Source of the DNA: HGM11368 sp051883395
GTDB lineage: Bacteria; Bacillota; Clostridia; Christensenellales; UBA3700
NCBI GenBank assembly: GCA_051883395.1
Contig: JBJETQ010000021.1
Span: 12,159 to 76,158 of the forward strand
DNA: 64,000 nt
Direction of reading: 5' to 3'
This document shows positions 34,420 to 43,420 of the stretch, piece by piece (the stretch's first letter is position 1; every line of letters begins with the position of its first letter). The notes under the pieces were generated by a model. It saw only the letters and a list, made by a program, of their open reading frames with translations. It was not told the origin of the DNA and ran no database searches. A program made the translations under genes and the position numbers.

Positions 34420-35511
34420 ATGTACATCAAAAACGTTACTCTCAAAAATTATCGCAATTATTCTTATGCCTGCGTCGATTTTGACAAGGGTTTGAATATT
34501 ATTGTGGGAAAAAACGCAGCCGGTAAAACCAATCTGGTTGAGAGTATATATTGTTCTGCTCTTGGTAAATCACCACGCTCCAACAAATATAAAGACCTGA
34601 TTAAATGGAATGAAAACAGCTGTTATATCAAAGTAGTAGTAGCTAAAAAATATAGAGATTTTACCATAGAATTCGGTATAGACAATATGGATAAAAAGAG
34701 AGTAGCCGTAGACGGCGTACCGCTTACAAGGCTCAGCGGCATCGTTGGAATTATCAACGTTGTGTTTTTTAGTCCAGACGAGATGAAACTCGTCAAAGAA
34801 AGTCCGCAGGAGCGCAGAAGATTTATGGACATAAGTCTATCCCAACAATCTTCTGTTTATCTTGATGCCTTGTCAAAATACAATCAGATTCTCAGCAGAC
34901 GCAACAAACTGCTCAAAGAAAATTATAACGACGCCAATCTTTCCGCCCAATTGTACGCATGGGACGTACAAATGGCAAAATACGGCGCACAACTTGTCAA
35001 ATCGAGATATGATTTTGTAGAAAACTTAGCTGTTTATGGCGGAAAAATACATGAAAAAATTACAATGGGCAAAGAAAAATTGTCTATAAAATATGAAAGT
35101 GGTCTTAAAAACGACGATATTGCAAATATAGAAAAGAAATTTTTTGAAAAATTACAGCAAAATTTTGAAAAGGATAAATACCTTCAATATACGTCGTTTG
35201 GTCCGCACAGAGACGATATGGAAATTTTGTCCAACGATGTGGATATGAGAAAATTCGGTTCTCAGGGGCAACAGAGAACAGTTGCTCTGTCGTTGAAATT
35301 TGCAGAGATAGAATTGTTTAAAAAAGAAGTGGGAGAGAGTCCTGTTCTTCTTCTTGACGACGTGCTGAGCGAACTTGACGAGAGCAGAAGGAGTCAACTT
35401 ATTGAGATGTCGTCTTCGTTACAGACTATCATTACTTGTACCGAATTTGACGAAAAAACACAGGGACACAAGACAATTAAGATAGAAAACGGCAATGCCT
35501 TACAATTATAA
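34420..35511 (+). CDS. recF: DNA replication and repair protein RecF
   Basis: A 363-residue SMC-like ATPase that helps load RecA at gaps. Walker A VGKNAAGKTNLVESIY near residue 33, signature region FGSQGQQRTVALSLKFAE, Walker B VLLLDDVLSELDESRR. The protein starts with the usual MYIKNVTLKNYRNY. In most Bacillota recF follows dnaN in the same direction; here it is divergent from dnaA, 131 bases away, and no S4-domain YaaA gene accompanies it. Confidence 0.97.
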   Translation: MYIKNVTLKNYRNYSYACVDFDKGLNIIVGKNAAGKTNLVESIYCSALGKSPRSNKYKDLIKWNENSCYIKVVVAKKYRDFTIEFGIDNMDKKRVAVDGVPLTRLSGIVGIINVVFFSPDEMKLVKESPQERRRFMDISLSQQSSVYLDALSKYNQILSRRNKLLKENYNDANLSAQLYAWDVQMAKYGAQLVKSRYDFVENLAVYGGKIHEKITMGKEKLSIKYESGLKNDDIANIEKKFFEKLQQNFEKDKYLQYTSFGPHRDDMEILSNDVDMRKFGSQGQQRTVALSLKFAEIELFKKEVGESPVLLLDDVLSELDESRRSQLIEMSSSLQTIITCTEFDEKTQGHKTIKIENGNALQL

Positions 35512-35607
35512 TATTTAAAATTTATTTAAAAAAATAATTTAGGTATTGAAATTGTAATGTTTTTATAGTATATTTATAATTATTAATATGATATTATCGG
35601 GAGCAGA

Positions 35608-36696
35608 ATGCTGAAAAGACCTGACGACAATCAATACAGGCAAACGGTAAAGTTGCTTAACAAAGTTTTTAAGCAGAAATTTGAAAAGACTTTGCCGAAG
35701 ATATACGGCGACAACGATAGTCGTGATAGTCATATTATTGCCGTTGAAAACGACGTAATAGTAGGTGCGCTTGCCGATATAAAAATGAATTTGTCGTGTT
35801 ATGAAAACAATATTTATGCGGCAGGAATAGGAATGGTTGCCACTCGTCCGGGATATAGGGGAAAAGGCGTGATGAAGTCATTGTTGGACAAGGCGATAGA
35901 ACAAGACAAAAAAGACGGCGTTCAGGTCATGTTTCTAAGCGGATATCTCAGACGATACGACAGATTTGGTTTTTATCCGTCCGGAGTAGAAAACGTATAT
36001 ACTCTAAGAGCAGATAAAGATTATATTCCGTTTGCCGGCCAATACGATTTTGAAGAATTGTCAGCCGACAACAAAAATATAGAATTATTGCAGGCGCAAT
36101 ACAATAAGCTACAAATAAGATGGGAGAGAAATAAGTTTTACGATACCCTTACCACGTGGAAGTCTAAGCCATACGTTGTAAAAAAACAGGGACACGTATT
36201 GGGTTATTTAGTAAAAAACAGATACGGCAGCGATATATCGGAAATAGTTGTAGAACCTAATGAAATAGTAGGCGTCTTAACCGCATGGATAAAAAAGCGC
36301 AAGGTAGAAAACATAAAGGTAAGCATATCTCCATATAACGGGCAAGCCAACAAAGAACTTATAAAACACAGCGAGAGTTATTGCCAGAATAATGCCGAAA
36401 ATTGGCTGATATTAGATTTTGTCGGTGTAATAAAAGCGTTGTTATCGGCAAAGATAAAGCAGGAAAAAGTCCTGCCGGGACAGGCTGTCGTTTCAATCGA
36501 CGGTGAAAACATTTTTATCGGTACTGATTCTCAATGCGTATCGGTAGAAAGAAGCGATAAAAAAGCTGACGTTGAATTGAGCAGAGAACAGGCAACAAGA
36601 TTGTTTTTTGGCGTAAAAACCAATGTTTGCGACAATCAATGGCTCAATTCGATTTTACCATTGCCGCTCTGCGTTCCTGCGATAGACAGGGTATAG
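35608..36696 (+). CDS. GNAT-family acetyltransferase, Eis-like architecture
   Basis: A 362-residue protein. The N-terminal GNAT domain has the acetyl-CoA loop GIGMVATRPGYRGKGVMKSLL (residues ~71-91) and FLSGYLRRYDRFGFYPSG. A second GNAT-like domain and a C-terminal SCP2-like region (from about residue 270, with PGQAVVSIDG and VELSREQATRLFFG) give the Eis-type three-domain layout. Eis proteins acetylate amines, including aminoglycosides in mycobacteria; the substrate here is unknown. It shares a transcript with the DUF1292 gene eight bases downstream. Confidence 0.82.
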   Translation: MLKRPDDNQYRQTVKLLNKVFKQKFEKTLPKIYGDNDSRDSHIIAVENDVIVGALADIKMNLSCYENNIYAAGIGMVATRPGYRGKGVMKSLLDKAIEQDKKDGVQVMFLSGYLRRYDRFGFYPSGVENVYTLRADKDYIPFAGQYDFEELSADNKNIELLQAQYNKLQIRWERNKFYDTLTTWKSKPYVVKKQGHVLGYLVKNRYGSDISEIVVEPNEIVGVLTAWIKKRKVENIKVSISPYNGQANKELIKHSESYCQNNAENWLILDFVGVIKALLSAKIKQEKVLPGQAVVSIDGENIFIGTDSQCVSVERSDKKADVELSREQATRLFFGVKTNVCDNQWLNSILPLPLCVPAIDRV

Positions 36697-36703
36697 GAGA
36701 AAT

Positions 36704-37018
36704 ATGAACGATAAAGATATGATGCAAGCTCAGATAAGCAAACTTCTCGACAGCAACAACGACGACCCTATTATTCTTACAGATAGCAACGGCAAACCGC
36801 AGGCTTTCGACCAGGTGGCGGTTATCACCGTTCAGGGCGGTATATATGCAATTTTGGAGCCTGTCGAAGCATGGGAAGACGATGATGAATATATTCAACC
36901 AAAAGTGTTGGAAATTGTAAGTCGCAAGGGTAAGAACGTGCTTGAAGAAGTAGATGAAGATACGGCTGAGTACGTATTGGTAGAATATGATTGTATGATG
37001 GAGGAGCAGGAAAAATAA
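36704..37018 (+). CDS. DUF1292 family protein
   Basis: A 104-residue acidic protein with the DUF1292 pattern: PIILTDSNGKPQAFDQVAVI, then YAILEPVE, and a final acidic VLVEYD segment. The family is common in Clostridia and Bacilli (YrzB-like) with no known role. It is coupled to the GNAT gene before it and has an aggaga ribosome site. Confidence 0.82.
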   Translation: MNDKDMMQAQISKLLDSNNDDPIILTDSNGKPQAFDQVAVITVQGGIYAILEPVEAWEDDDEYIQPKVLEIVSRKGKNVLEEVDEDTAEYVLVEYDCMMEEQEK

Positions 37019-37086
37019 TTCTTGCGGCCGTTGGTTGTTTCCGACGGGATTAAGGGGTAACAAGGGCGCAAGCCTAAGGAGGAATT

Positions 37087-38745
37087 ATGAATAAAATATC
37101 AGGATTTTTTGGCAAAGTCGGCGGCGTGTTCAAAAGCTTTGTCAGACATTGGAACCATCCTGCGGAAGGCAGATTTGTTTCCAACAAAGAAATTGTAGCC
37201 TATTCCGTAGGCGGTATGGGCGTACAATTTATGGCTGCGCTCACGGCACAGATAACGTTGTCAGCCAACTGTTTGTTGTTAGGCTCCATCTATGGAATGA
37301 CTCCAACGGAATTGACAATTTTGTTGACTATCAACACGGTATTCACTTTGCTTATCCAACCGCTTAAAAGTTATTGGATAGACAACGTAGGAGCCAACTC
37401 CAACAAAAACAGGGGCAAAGCAAGACCGTTTATTTTGTGGCTGGGACCACCTTCGGCGATACTCATCACGTTGTTTGCGTTTTTGCCAATTACTTGGGCT
37501 CAAACCAATCATACTTTGCTCGTAGTATTGATAGGCGCATTGTTCTTGATTATGAACTTCGTATATCAGTTCTTCTACGGAATGTACATACAACTTTCTC
37601 AGCTCATTACGCCTAACACTACCGAGAGAGCGGACATTATTTCAATATCTTCGCTTGTATATTCTATGGCGCCTACCATCACGGGTTCGCTTTTCCCACT
37701 TATTGCATTGGCTTTTGACAAAGGACAGCTCGACATCAACTTCTACAGAGTTATCTTCCCTGTCTTCTCGGCAATAGGCTTAGTAACTTCTTTCCTTGCC
37801 TACTTCGGCACTAAAGAAAGAATCGTCGTACCAAAAACTTACAAAGCAAAAGTCAAGTTTATGGACGGCATGAAGGCAATCATTTCCAACAAATATTTCT
37901 GGATTATCAATACTTCCAACTGGTTCACCTTTGCAAGAGCGGCAATTACGGGCTGTTTGTACTGGTCTTACGTATATATGCTCCAAAACGAAGCGATACA
38001 GGCTGTCGTATCTCTCGTAATTGGTACGGCGTCGGGTATCGGTATGGCGGCTGCGCCGTTCCTGATAAGAGCAATGGGCAAGAAAAACGTCGTTATCGTC
38101 AGCAACGGAGCGGTATTATTATCCAGCATTATTCTTATATTCTTTAGCAGTAGTTACGTAATGTTTACTATATGTAGTTATATCGCTTTCTTCGGTATTG
38201 CGGTACAACTTATCACCGCTCCTGCAATGAATGCCGAAGCGCTTGACTATCAGCAATATCTCACGGGCGATAGACTCGAAGGCTTTGCCGGCAACTTTAC
38301 AATCATCAACTCTATCATTGCACTCGGTACTAACTTCGTTATCCCTGCAATTTATACCTATCACGGATTGTCCGACAACTACGACGTCTTGTACGATTCG
38401 GCTATCAGAACGCCGATGTTCCGTTCTTTGGCAATACTTGCAGCCGTAGGTTCTATTTTAGTTACGGTGCCTTACTTGTTCTGGGATTTGACGGAGAAGA
38501 AACACGGAGAGATTATTGAGACGCTCAAACAAAGAGCTATCGAAGAAAACAAGGCGGCAGGTTACGGCGAAGACGCAAGCTTCTTGTCAAGCGACGAGAC
38601 CCTGAGCGAACTGTATGAAGACGAAGTAACCACCGACAACGCAGAAGAAGCGCAAGTCGTAGAAACTGTCGAGAACGCAGACGGCATTGAAGAAACGTCA
38701 GAAAACTCCGATATCGCAGACGAACAAAACAAGGAGGAAGAATAA
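37087..38745 (+). CDS. MFS transporter of the glycoside-pentoside-hexuronide (GPH) type
   Basis: A 552-residue membrane protein with about 12 hydrophobic segments between residues 30 and 480. The N-terminal part (VAYSVGGMGVQFMAALTAQ) and loop GKARPFILWLGPPSAIL match the GPH cation-symporter pattern (GRxRPF). A 70-residue acidic tail rich in Glu and Asp (LSELYEDEVTTDNAEEA...) ends the protein. Probably takes up an oligosaccharide with Na+ or H+; substrate not readable. Good ribosome site (aaggagg). The lipoprotein gene starts one base after its stop. Confidence 0.85.
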   Translation: MNKISGFFGKVGGVFKSFVRHWNHPAEGRFVSNKEIVAYSVGGMGVQFMAALTAQITLSANCLLLGSIYGMTPTELTILLTINTVFTLLIQPLKSYWIDNVGANSNKNRGKARPFILWLGPPSAILITLFAFLPITWAQTNHTLLVVLIGALFLIMNFVYQFFYGMYIQLSQLITPNTTERADIISISSLVYSMAPTITGSLFPLIALAFDKGQLDINFYRVIFPVFSAIGLVTSFLAYFGTKERIVVPKTYKAKVKFMDGMKAIISNKYFWIINTSNWFTFARAAITGCLYWSYVYMLQNEAIQAVVSLVIGTASGIGMAAAPFLIRAMGKKNVVIVSNGAVLLSSIILIFFSSSYVMFTICSYIAFFGIAVQLITAPAMNAEALDYQQYLTGDRLEGFAGNFTIINSIIALGTNFVIPAIYTYHGLSDNYDVLYDSAIRTPMFRSLAILAAVGSILVTVPYLFWDLTEKKHGEIIETLKQRAIEENKAAGYGEDASFLSSDETLSELYEDEVTTDNAEEAQVVETVENADGIEETSENSDIADEQNKEEE

Positions 38746-38746
38746 T

Positions 38747-39433
38747 ATGAAAAAGATATCCGTATTGACCATCATATTGATTGTTTGTCTTGCGTTCAGT
38801 ATGATTTTTAGCGGTTGCTCAAAACAACTAGATATTCAGGAAGGTATAGAATATTTTGAAGCGAGTATTCAAACAATCAAGACCACGGACACATATTATA
38901 TAAGAACGGTTGTCGTAGAAAATGCCAGCAACAGCAAGGAGTATCAACTCAACGTCAAGGGTGATAATATTCATTATACGATAGTATCCAATCAGGCAAG
39001 CAACACTTCATATCTTCATACTTATTACAGCGACAACAACAAGTACGTTATGAATAAAGTGGACGGCAAAGACGTGTGGAGTACGATTGCCATGACAAAG
39101 GAGAGTTTCCTGCTCGAACCGACAGTTGCGCCATATAGCAGGGAGACGCTTGTTGCTAAAATCGACGCTATCAACGAAGCAATGAAGACGGGAACTATTG
39201 TTCCTACTACGATAACTCAGGGAGATTACGTTACCACTTATACATTTGATGATATAGGTGCCGAGATGTCGGAGCTGTTGGGCGGTACCGCACAGGTAGG
39301 CGGAAAATTTCCTTTGACTATCGAGACGATAGCAGACAGAATAAACAAAATCGTAGACAGCGAAACGAGTCCGAAAATCAAATATTATATAGTTTATGAA
39401 GGACCGAAGATTACCATTCCTAAGGTAGGTTAA
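38747..39433 (+). CDS. Lipoprotein of unknown function
   Basis: A 228-residue protein with a type II signal peptide: basic MKK, hydrophobic SVLTIILIVCLAFSMIF and lipobox FSGC with the lipid-attachment Cys at residue 24. The mature part is polar and strand-rich with no family I recognise. The start at 38747 has a strong aaggagga site inside the transporter end, and the two genes are coupled, so it may assist the transporter or sense its substrate. The longer open frame upstream lies in the transporter gene and is rejected. Confidence 0.75.
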   Translation: MKKISVLTIILIVCLAFSMIFSGCSKQLDIQEGIEYFEASIQTIKTTDTYYIRTVVVENASNSKEYQLNVKGDNIHYTIVSNQASNTSYLHTYYSDNNKYVMNKVDGKDVWSTIAMTKESFLLEPTVAPYSRETLVAKIDAINEAMKTGTIVPTTITQGDYVTTYTFDDIGAEMSELLGGTAQVGGKFPLTIETIADRINKIVDSETSPKIKYYIVYEGPKITIPKVG

Positions 39434-39448
39434 GTCTTAATCGGACAA

Positions 39449-39479
39449 GAGCGGAGATTTCAAATAAATCTCCGCTTTT
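39449..39479 (+). terminator. Terminator after the transporter-lipoprotein operon
   Basis: Stem agcggagattt/aaatctccgct (39450-39460 with 39466-39476), then TTTT. Confidence 0.85.
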
Positions 39480-39524
39480 CATTTATGGCGACTTTCAGGA
39501 ATGTGTAAAATATTTATGGGGCAT

Positions 39525-39553
39525 TTGACAAGCGCATACAAATGTTTTAGAAT
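39525..39553 (+). promoter_or_regulatory. Promoter of the phosphoglycerate mutase fusion
   Basis: TTGACA (39525-39530), 17 bases, TAGAAT (39548-39553), 34 bases before the ATG at 39588, with an agagga ribosome site between. Confidence 0.6.
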
Positions 39554-39587
39554 ATAATATATATATTTTGAATAATAGAGGATTGTT

Positions 39588-42500
39588 ATGAAATATCTGG
39601 TAATACTAGGCGACGGAATGGCGGACTATCCATGTTCTCAACTGGACGGAAAAACTCCGCTTGAAGTTGCAAAAAAACCTAATATGGACGCATTATGCGC
39701 CAAAGGCGTGATAGGTCTTGTCAAGACTGTACCTGACGGAATGAAACCGGGCAGCGACGTAGCTAATCTGTCTATGATGGGTTATGCGCCTGACAAGTAT
39801 TATACCGGCAGGTCTCCGCTGGAAGCCTTGTCTATCGGCATAAGCATGGGAGAGACCGATATAGCTACACGTTGCAATCTCGTTACTTTGTCTGACGAAG
39901 AAAACTTTGAAGACAAGGTAATGGTAGATTATAGTGCAGGAGAGATAAGCACGCAGGAAGCACAGGAGCTTATCAAAGCGGTGCAGGAAAAACTGGGCAA
40001 CGACAAATACAGTTTTTATTCAGGTGTAAGTTATCGTCATTGTATGATAACCAAGGGCGGAAAGCTCGGCGCTCAATACACTCCGCCGCACGACATTTCC
40101 GACAAAGTTATCGGGCAATATCTGCCTAAGGGCGAAGACGGCGACGAGCATATTGCTATGCTCAAAGCATCTTATGAACTGCTCAAAGACCACCCAATCA
40201 ACGTAGAGCGTGTCAAACAAGGCAAAAATCCTGCCAACTGCATCTGGTTGTGGGGAGAAGGAAGCAAGCCTGCGCTTGACGATTTTAGTCAGAAATACGG
40301 TCTTAAAGCAGGCGTAATATCTGCCGTAGACCTTGTCAAGGGTATAGGTATCGGTACAGGAATGACCAGTTGGGACGTAGATGGTGCGACCGGTACGTAT
40401 AAGACCAACTTCAAAGGCAAAGCAAAGAGAGCTATCGAAGCGTTCAAGGAAGGATACGACTACGTATATATTCACATGGAAGCACCGGACGAATGTGGTC
40501 ATCAGGGCGATCTGGACAACAAAATCAAAGCGATAGAGCTTATTGACGACAAAGTGGTGGGATACTGCAAAAGAGAATTGGACAAGATGGGCGAGCCTTA
40601 TCGTATTCTCATTGCGCCTGACCACCCAACCCCTATTGCCATCAAGACTCACGTAAGCGACCCCGTACCGTTTATTCTTTATGACAGCAGCACCGATACA
40701 GACAGCGGCTTTGACTGCTACAACGAAAAAACTGCCAAAGAGAGCGGAGTTTATTATGAGCCGTGTCAAGATTTGATAGACGACTTTTTGAGCCGTCCGG
40801 ACGTGCAGAGTGAACAATCTGAGTTTGTTCCGGAAGAAAATAATGCCGATACAAGCACAGAAAAAGACAATACCGACAAAGCGGTTGCACCTGTGGAAGA
40901 AGTAAAGGACAACGCTCCGCCAAAGGCTAAAAAACCGCTTACGGCAAAACAAAAGAAAAACATTATCATCGCCGTATTGTGTATTGTTGCCGTTATCGGC
41001 GCAGGACTGGGTATCGGGTTGCCGCTATACTTCCATTTTAAAGATAAGATTATGGTGGCAAGTGCAGAAGACTTTGACAAAGATATTGCCAAAGGAACCT
41101 ACTTTGTCTTGTCCAAAGACGTTGTTGTGGACGGCGATCTGGATATGGGAGCAAGGGGCAATTACAGTATTGACCTGCAAGGACACACTCTTACGGTCAA
41201 AGGTACGCTTAGCTATACAACCGACGCCGAAAAGGATATAAAAATAGGCAACACCAAGAAAAAAGACTACGTAGAAGGCGGAGTGATTGACGCAGACAAG
41301 ATAGTAGTCAATGCGCCTAATGCAAGCGTATATATTCTCAGCACGACTCAAACGGGAGAAGCACAGATTTTTGCCAAAACTACCGAAATATGGTCAATGT
41401 CTGCCGCCAACGGAATAGCAATAGTGTCCCAGAACACGTCGCTGACAGGCAATATCACCACCAACGAAACGACAACGGTTGAAGTATCGTCTATGGGAGA
41501 ATCTAATGCCCAACTCGTAGCTTCCGGCAAAATTAAAAGCACACTCAAAGGCAATAAGGTAGATTTGACGATAATGGCACCTGCCGTAGTAACGAGTATA
41601 GAACTCGACGCCGATTCCACTGCAAAAGTCAGCGGCAGCGTAGAAGCGGGAGTAAGCGGCGGTAAGACCGTGGCAATGCTTGCAGGACACTCTTGTTCGG
41701 AATACAAAAACATTTCGACGCTCGCAATATACAGGGCTTCGGCAGGCGATTATACTATCAAAGAGTGCGACAAAGTTGTTTATATTGACAAACTTGCCAC
41801 CCCTGTCGACCTTATAGTCGAAGAGAGAGCAGGCGGAAGAATATTTGCCGTGAGTGCAAAAGTCGTTGGCGCAACAAAATACGTATTTATTGTTGACGGA
41901 CAGGAATACGTTGTCGACAACAGCGAATTGGATATTTCCGATTTGGTGGCAAACGGCGGCGCAGGTAAGCATATCGTCAGCGTATTTGCCAAAGGCGACT
42001 ACGATTTCGATACGCTCCAAACCGCAGGCAACGTGGTTTACGTGGACAGCGAAGCTACCAAGATAGAATATTCTTATAAGATAACTCTTGCGACGCCGGA
42101 AAATTTGCAGGTCAGAGAAGACGGCAACGGCATATGCCTGAGTTTTGACAGCGTTGACTTTGCCGATTATTATATGGTAAACGTATCGGGTCAGGAATTG
42201 AAGTTTGAAGCGGATAAAAATGCTTCTACGCAAGTATTCTATCTTACCGACGCATTCAAGGCGGTAGGAACCTATTCGATCAGAGTAACCGCTCATAGCA
42301 ACGTAGCGGAAATATTGTCCAGCAAACAAGCTATGACCAGCTTTACCAAGACGTTGGTTCTGGGACAAGTAACCGAACTGACGGCAAGAGAAAACGGAAC
42401 ACAGCTCAACGTAGGTTGGAGCGGTGTCGAAGGCGCCGACAGCTACGTCGTTTACGTTAAACGAGCAGGGCAGTACGTCGAACTCGGCAGAACGTCCATG

Positions 42501-42617
42501 ACGACTTTCAGCGTTGACAAGAGCCTTGTTCAGGACGCAACCGAAATAGCAGTCGTTGCACAAGGCAACGGATATTATATTACCGGAGATTACGCAGTAA
42601 CCGCCATAGAAAGATAG
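39588..42617 (+). CDS. Cofactor-independent phosphoglycerate mutase fused to a membrane helix and surface-type domains
   Basis: A single 1009-codon frame. Residues 1-400 are a complete archaeal-type cofactor-independent phosphoglycerate mutase (ApgM family), with metal and active-site motifs VILGDGMADYP, the nucleophile Ser in KPGSDVANLSMMGY, HMEAPDECGHQGD and APDHPTP. An acidic linker (about 405-455, rich in Glu, Asp, Lys, Pro) leads to a basic KAKKPLTAKQKKN and a transmembrane segment (about 459-483). The rest (about 490-1009) is strand-rich: a beta-helix-like region with many Asn, Thr and Val, then two or three fibronectin-III-like repeats (TPENLQVREDGNGICLSF, GQVTELTARENGTQLNVGW). Such a glycolytic enzyme is normally soluble. 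The topology predicts the enzyme inside and the tail outside. Confidence 0.85.
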   Translation: MKYLVILGDGMADYPCSQLDGKTPLEVAKKPNMDALCAKGVIGLVKTVPDGMKPGSDVANLSMMGYAPDKYYTGRSPLEALSIGISMGETDIATRCNLVTLSDEENFEDKVMVDYSAGEISTQEAQELIKAVQEKLGNDKYSFYSGVSYRHCMITKGGKLGAQYTPPHDISDKVIGQYLPKGEDGDEHIAMLKASYELLKDHPINVERVKQGKNPANCIWLWGEGSKPALDDFSQKYGLKAGVISAVDLVKGIGIGTGMTSWDVDGATGTYKTNFKGKAKRAIEAFKEGYDYVYIHMEAPDECGHQGDLDNKIKAIELIDDKVVGYCKRELDKMGEPYRILIAPDHPTPIAIKTHVSDPVPFILYDSSTDTDSGFDCYNEKTAKESGVYYEPCQDLIDDFLSRPDVQSEQSEFVPEENNADTSTEKDNTDKAVAPVEEVKDNAPPKAKKPLTAKQKKNIIIAVLCIVAVIGAGLGIGLPLYFHFKDKIMVASAEDFDKDIAKGTYFVLSKDVVVDGDLDMGARGNYSIDLQGHTLTVKGTLSYTTDAEKDIKIGNTKKKDYVEGGVIDADKIVVNAPNASVYILSTTQTGEAQIFAKTTEIWSMSAANGIAIVSQNTSLTGNITTNETTTVEVSSMGESNAQLVASGKIKSTLKGNKVDLTIMAPAVVTSIELDADSTAKVSGSVEAGVSGGKTVAMLAGHSCSEYKNISTLAIYRASAGDYTIKECDKVVYIDKLATPVDLIVEERAGGRIFAVSAKVVGATKYVFIVDGQEYVVDNSELDISDLVANGGAGKHIVSVFAKGDYDFDTLQTAGNVVYVDSEATKIEYSYKITLATPENLQVREDGNGICLSFDSVDFADYYMVNVSGQELKFEADKNASTQVFYLTDAFKAVGTYSIRVTAHSNVAEILSSKQAMTSFTKTLVLGQVTELTARENGTQLNVGWSGVEGADSYVVYVKRAGQYVELGRTSMTTFSVDKSLVQDATEIAVVAQGNGYYITGDYAVTAIER

Positions 42618-42647
42618 TTTTGACGGTGAAAAAGGTCGTAAAATATT

Positions 42648-42879
42648 GTAGAGCGGAGATTTTTGCTCAGGTTAGGTACGCTAACGCTGCTGTCGCAAAA
42701 CTTCGCTCTACTTGTTTAGTTTGCTTACGAGTTATCAAAAGACGTGTCGAAGATAATCAATTCTTGCGATTTATTTCTCTCACGAAGCCCAAGTACGTTC
42801 GTTTCGATAAAATCTGTTTTTGCATACAAAAAAGGCAGCTTTTACTGTGCCGAGTGCGAAAGTATAAGTTGCCTTTTTT
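42648..42879. repeat. Composite two-hairpin repeat, copy B
   Basis: Fills the gene-free stretch after the fusion gene. Hairpin B1 (42648-42711) pairs gtagagcggagatttttg with caaaacttcgctctac. Hairpin B2 (about 42828-42879) pairs aaaaaaggcagctt with aagttgcctttttt. Between them, 42790-42811 matches 21 of 22 bases of the reverse complement of 11074-11095 in copy A. The B2 end is a good terminator. A 97-residue frame crossing the repeat is not considered a gene. Confidence 0.7.
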
Positions 42880-42894
42880 ATATTATATCAAATT

Positions 42895-43221
42895 TTACAA
42901 GCTTGCCTTGTAATCTTCACCCCATACGTGCATGGCGTCAAGTATCGGCTTTAAGGTCTGACCGAGTTTGGAAAGAGAATATTCCACTCTAGGCGGTACT
43001 TCGGCAAAAATTTCTCTTTCGACAAGTCCGTCGCCTTCCAAAGCTCTGAGATTGTCGGTCAACACCTTTTTACTTATTCCGGGAATAGTCTTTACGAAGT
43101 CGGTAAATCTTTGTTTTCCGTTATAATAAAGATTGCGGAGAATAAGCAACTTCCACTTGTTGCCTATCAGTTGTACGGTTGTAGCCACGGGACAATCGGG
43201 CAATTCTTCTCTGGTCAACAT
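42895..43221 (-). CDS. HxlR-family winged-helix transcriptional regulator
   Basis: A 108-residue regulator with the HxlR pattern: CPVATTVQLIGNKWKLLILRNL, RFTDFVKTIPGISKKVLTDNLRALEGDGLVERE, and VEYSLSKLGQTLKPIL. The conserved N-terminal Cys (residue 10), redox-active in some relatives, is present. It is divergent from an NmrA-like oxidoreductase gene 200 bases away, the usual arrangement for HxlR regulators that respond to aldehydes, quinones or oxidants and control the neighbouring gene. Confidence 0.92.
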   Translation of the reverse strand: MLTREELPDCPVATTVQLIGNKWKLLILRNLYYNGKQRFTDFVKTIPGISKKVLTDNLRALEGDGLVEREIFAEVPPRVEYSLSKLGQTLKPILDAMHVWGEDYKASL

Positions 43222-43420
43222 AAAAATATCTCCTTTTAAGATAGGTAAATTATATCAAACCAGCGGAAAAGTGTCAATAGTTCAAAAATGAAACTAAGTA
43301 ATAAATCTATTATCTGGTAATAGAAAAGTAACGTTCTTGTATTCGTTTTTTGCCTTTGTTATACTATGGGCGTAATCAATGCGGTTACAAAATTTATCAA
43401 AATTTTGGAGGTAACAAAAA

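Noticed and set aside
41394..42563. 389-codon open frame opposite the phosphoglycerate mutase fusion
   Set aside because: Antisense to a gene with strong motifs and promoter; composition is atypical for a protein.
42620..42913. 97-residue ORF after the phosphoglycerate mutase fusion
   Set aside because: It lies across the two-hairpin repeat and terminator, lacks a ribosome site and has no recognisable domain.
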